A stretch of DNA of 5,743 bases from Legionella sp. (lineage in GTDB: Bacteria > Pseudomonadota > Gammaproteobacteria > Legionellales > Legionellaceae), in NCBI GenBank assembly GCA_004297865.1, contig SCSO01000022.1, positions 1 through 5,743 on the forward strand. Reading direction: 5' to 3'. Position 1 is the first letter of the stretch, and every line of letters begins with the position of its first letter. The notes beneath the pieces were generated by a model that did no database searches, was not told the DNA's origin, and worked only from the letters and a program-made list of their open reading frames with translations. The position numbers were made by a program, and so were the translations under genes. Shown here piece by piece: positions 5,370 to 5,743 of this stretch.

Positions 5370-5382
5370 AGACTCGATTGAT
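5367..5382 (+). repeat. half copy of the REP-like repeat, copy D
   Basis: GTCAGACTCGATTGAT matches the right part of copy A (GTCAAACTCGATTGAT) with one difference, but the left part with AATCAAT and GGGG is absent. In its place lies the right end of the long palindrome. It ends one base before the stop codon of the acetyltransferase gene, much as copy A follows the permease stop. Confidence 0.65.
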
Positions 5383-5383
5383 C

Positions 5384-5743
5384 CTACTGATTGGCTAACC
5401 AATCTTCAAAGGTTAATGCAAAACGAAAATGATCTTGCCAGATGCCATTGATTTTCAAATAACGGGGTGAAAATCCCTCTTTGAAAAAACCGTTCTTAGT
5501 GATCAGTTGAATCGATGCCGTATTTGTAGGTTGAATGTTGGCTTCAATTCTATGAAGATCAAGCGTGGTGAATATCTCTTTAAGAACAAGTTTAAGAGCC
5601 TGACTCATTAATCCTTTGCCTGCGTACTCCACTGAAGCGAAATACCCTAAATAGGCACTTTTAAAAGCGCCTCGCATAATGCCACTGATGTTAAAAACAC
5701 CAATAATCTGTTGTTGATCATTCCATGCAATGTAGTATTTTTC
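5384..5743 (-). CDS. GNAT acetyltransferase, RimJ/RimL type (N-terminus outside window)
   Basis: This is the C-terminal 119 residues of an acetyl-CoA-dependent N-acetyltransferase; the frame is open to the window edge (visible start EKYYIAWNDQQQIIG) and ends in TAG at 5386-5384. The internal ATG at 5677 is not the start, because the upstream codons continue a good GNAT strand (IIGVFNISGI) followed by AYLGYF. The acetyl-CoA pyrophosphate-binding segment is EYAGKGLMSQAL (visible residues 39-50). HRIEANIQPTNTASIQLI and then KNGFFKEGF form the usual motif B with its conserved Asn and Gly-Phe. The closing WQDHFRFALTFEDW is typical of RimJ/RimL-like members, which acetylate protein N-termini, ribosomal proteins or small amines. 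The substrate cannot be told. It is convergent with the DUF1993 gene. Confidence 0.88.
   Translation of the reverse strand, partial: EKYYIAWNDQQQIIGVFNISGIMRGAFKSAYLGYFASVEYAGKGLMSQALKLVLKEIFTTLDLHRIEANIQPTNTASIQLITKNGFFKEGFSPRYLKINGIWQDHFRFALTFEDWLANQ

Noticed and set aside
5675..5677. ATG as the start of the acetyltransferase.
   Set aside because: Codons upstream continue an expected GNAT strand with no stop to the window edge, so the gene is cut by the window rather than short.

Overview
The window looks like chromosome from a gammaproteobacterium of the Legionellales, most likely Legionella or a close relative. This rests on moderately AT-rich coding DNA, the character of two uncharacterised genes, the sequence of the DUF1993 protein, and REP-type intergenic repeats. 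No rRNA, tRNA, CRISPR array, phage gene or transposase is present, so the genus assignment is an inference.

Layout. (1) Bases 52-2591, plus strand: a tightly packed three-gene unit. It holds a 49-residue single-helix membrane protein resembling NapE/TorE, an enolase-superfamily dipeptide epimerase of the L-Ala-D/L-Glu type with every catalytic residue and the DxD dipeptide-binding motif present, and a 12-helix permease. The first two genes abut exactly and the last two overlap by one base, so they are probably co-transcribed. Together they suggest uptake and epimerisation of short peptides, for example murein-derived L-Ala-D-Glu. (2) Bases 2594-4522: a block with two minus-strand genes for uncharacterised proteins of 248 and 264 residues. 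Each has its own good sigma-70 promoter (exact TTGACA, 17-base spacer). The block is bounded by 26-27 base imperfect palindromes in inverted orientation, with a third copy between the genes. (3) Bases 4583-5092, plus strand: a DUF1993 protein. (4) Bases 5093-5383: a convergent intergenic region rich in repeats, including a 157-base near-perfect palindrome that appears to sit in or beside a fourth, half copy of the same REP-like repeat. (5) Bases 5384-5743, minus strand: the C-terminal part of a RimJ/RimL-type GNAT acetyltransferase running off the window edge.

The first three genes probably work together in peptide use. The DUF1993 protein and the acetyltransferase show no functional link to them. 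The two middle genes are the least explained part of the window. They look like accessory insertions between conserved genes, and they share a weak colinear sequence pattern that may mean distant common ancestry. No gene-free stretch exceeds 300 bases; the two largest (3387-3639 and 5093-5383) are filled with promoters, hairpins and repeats described below.
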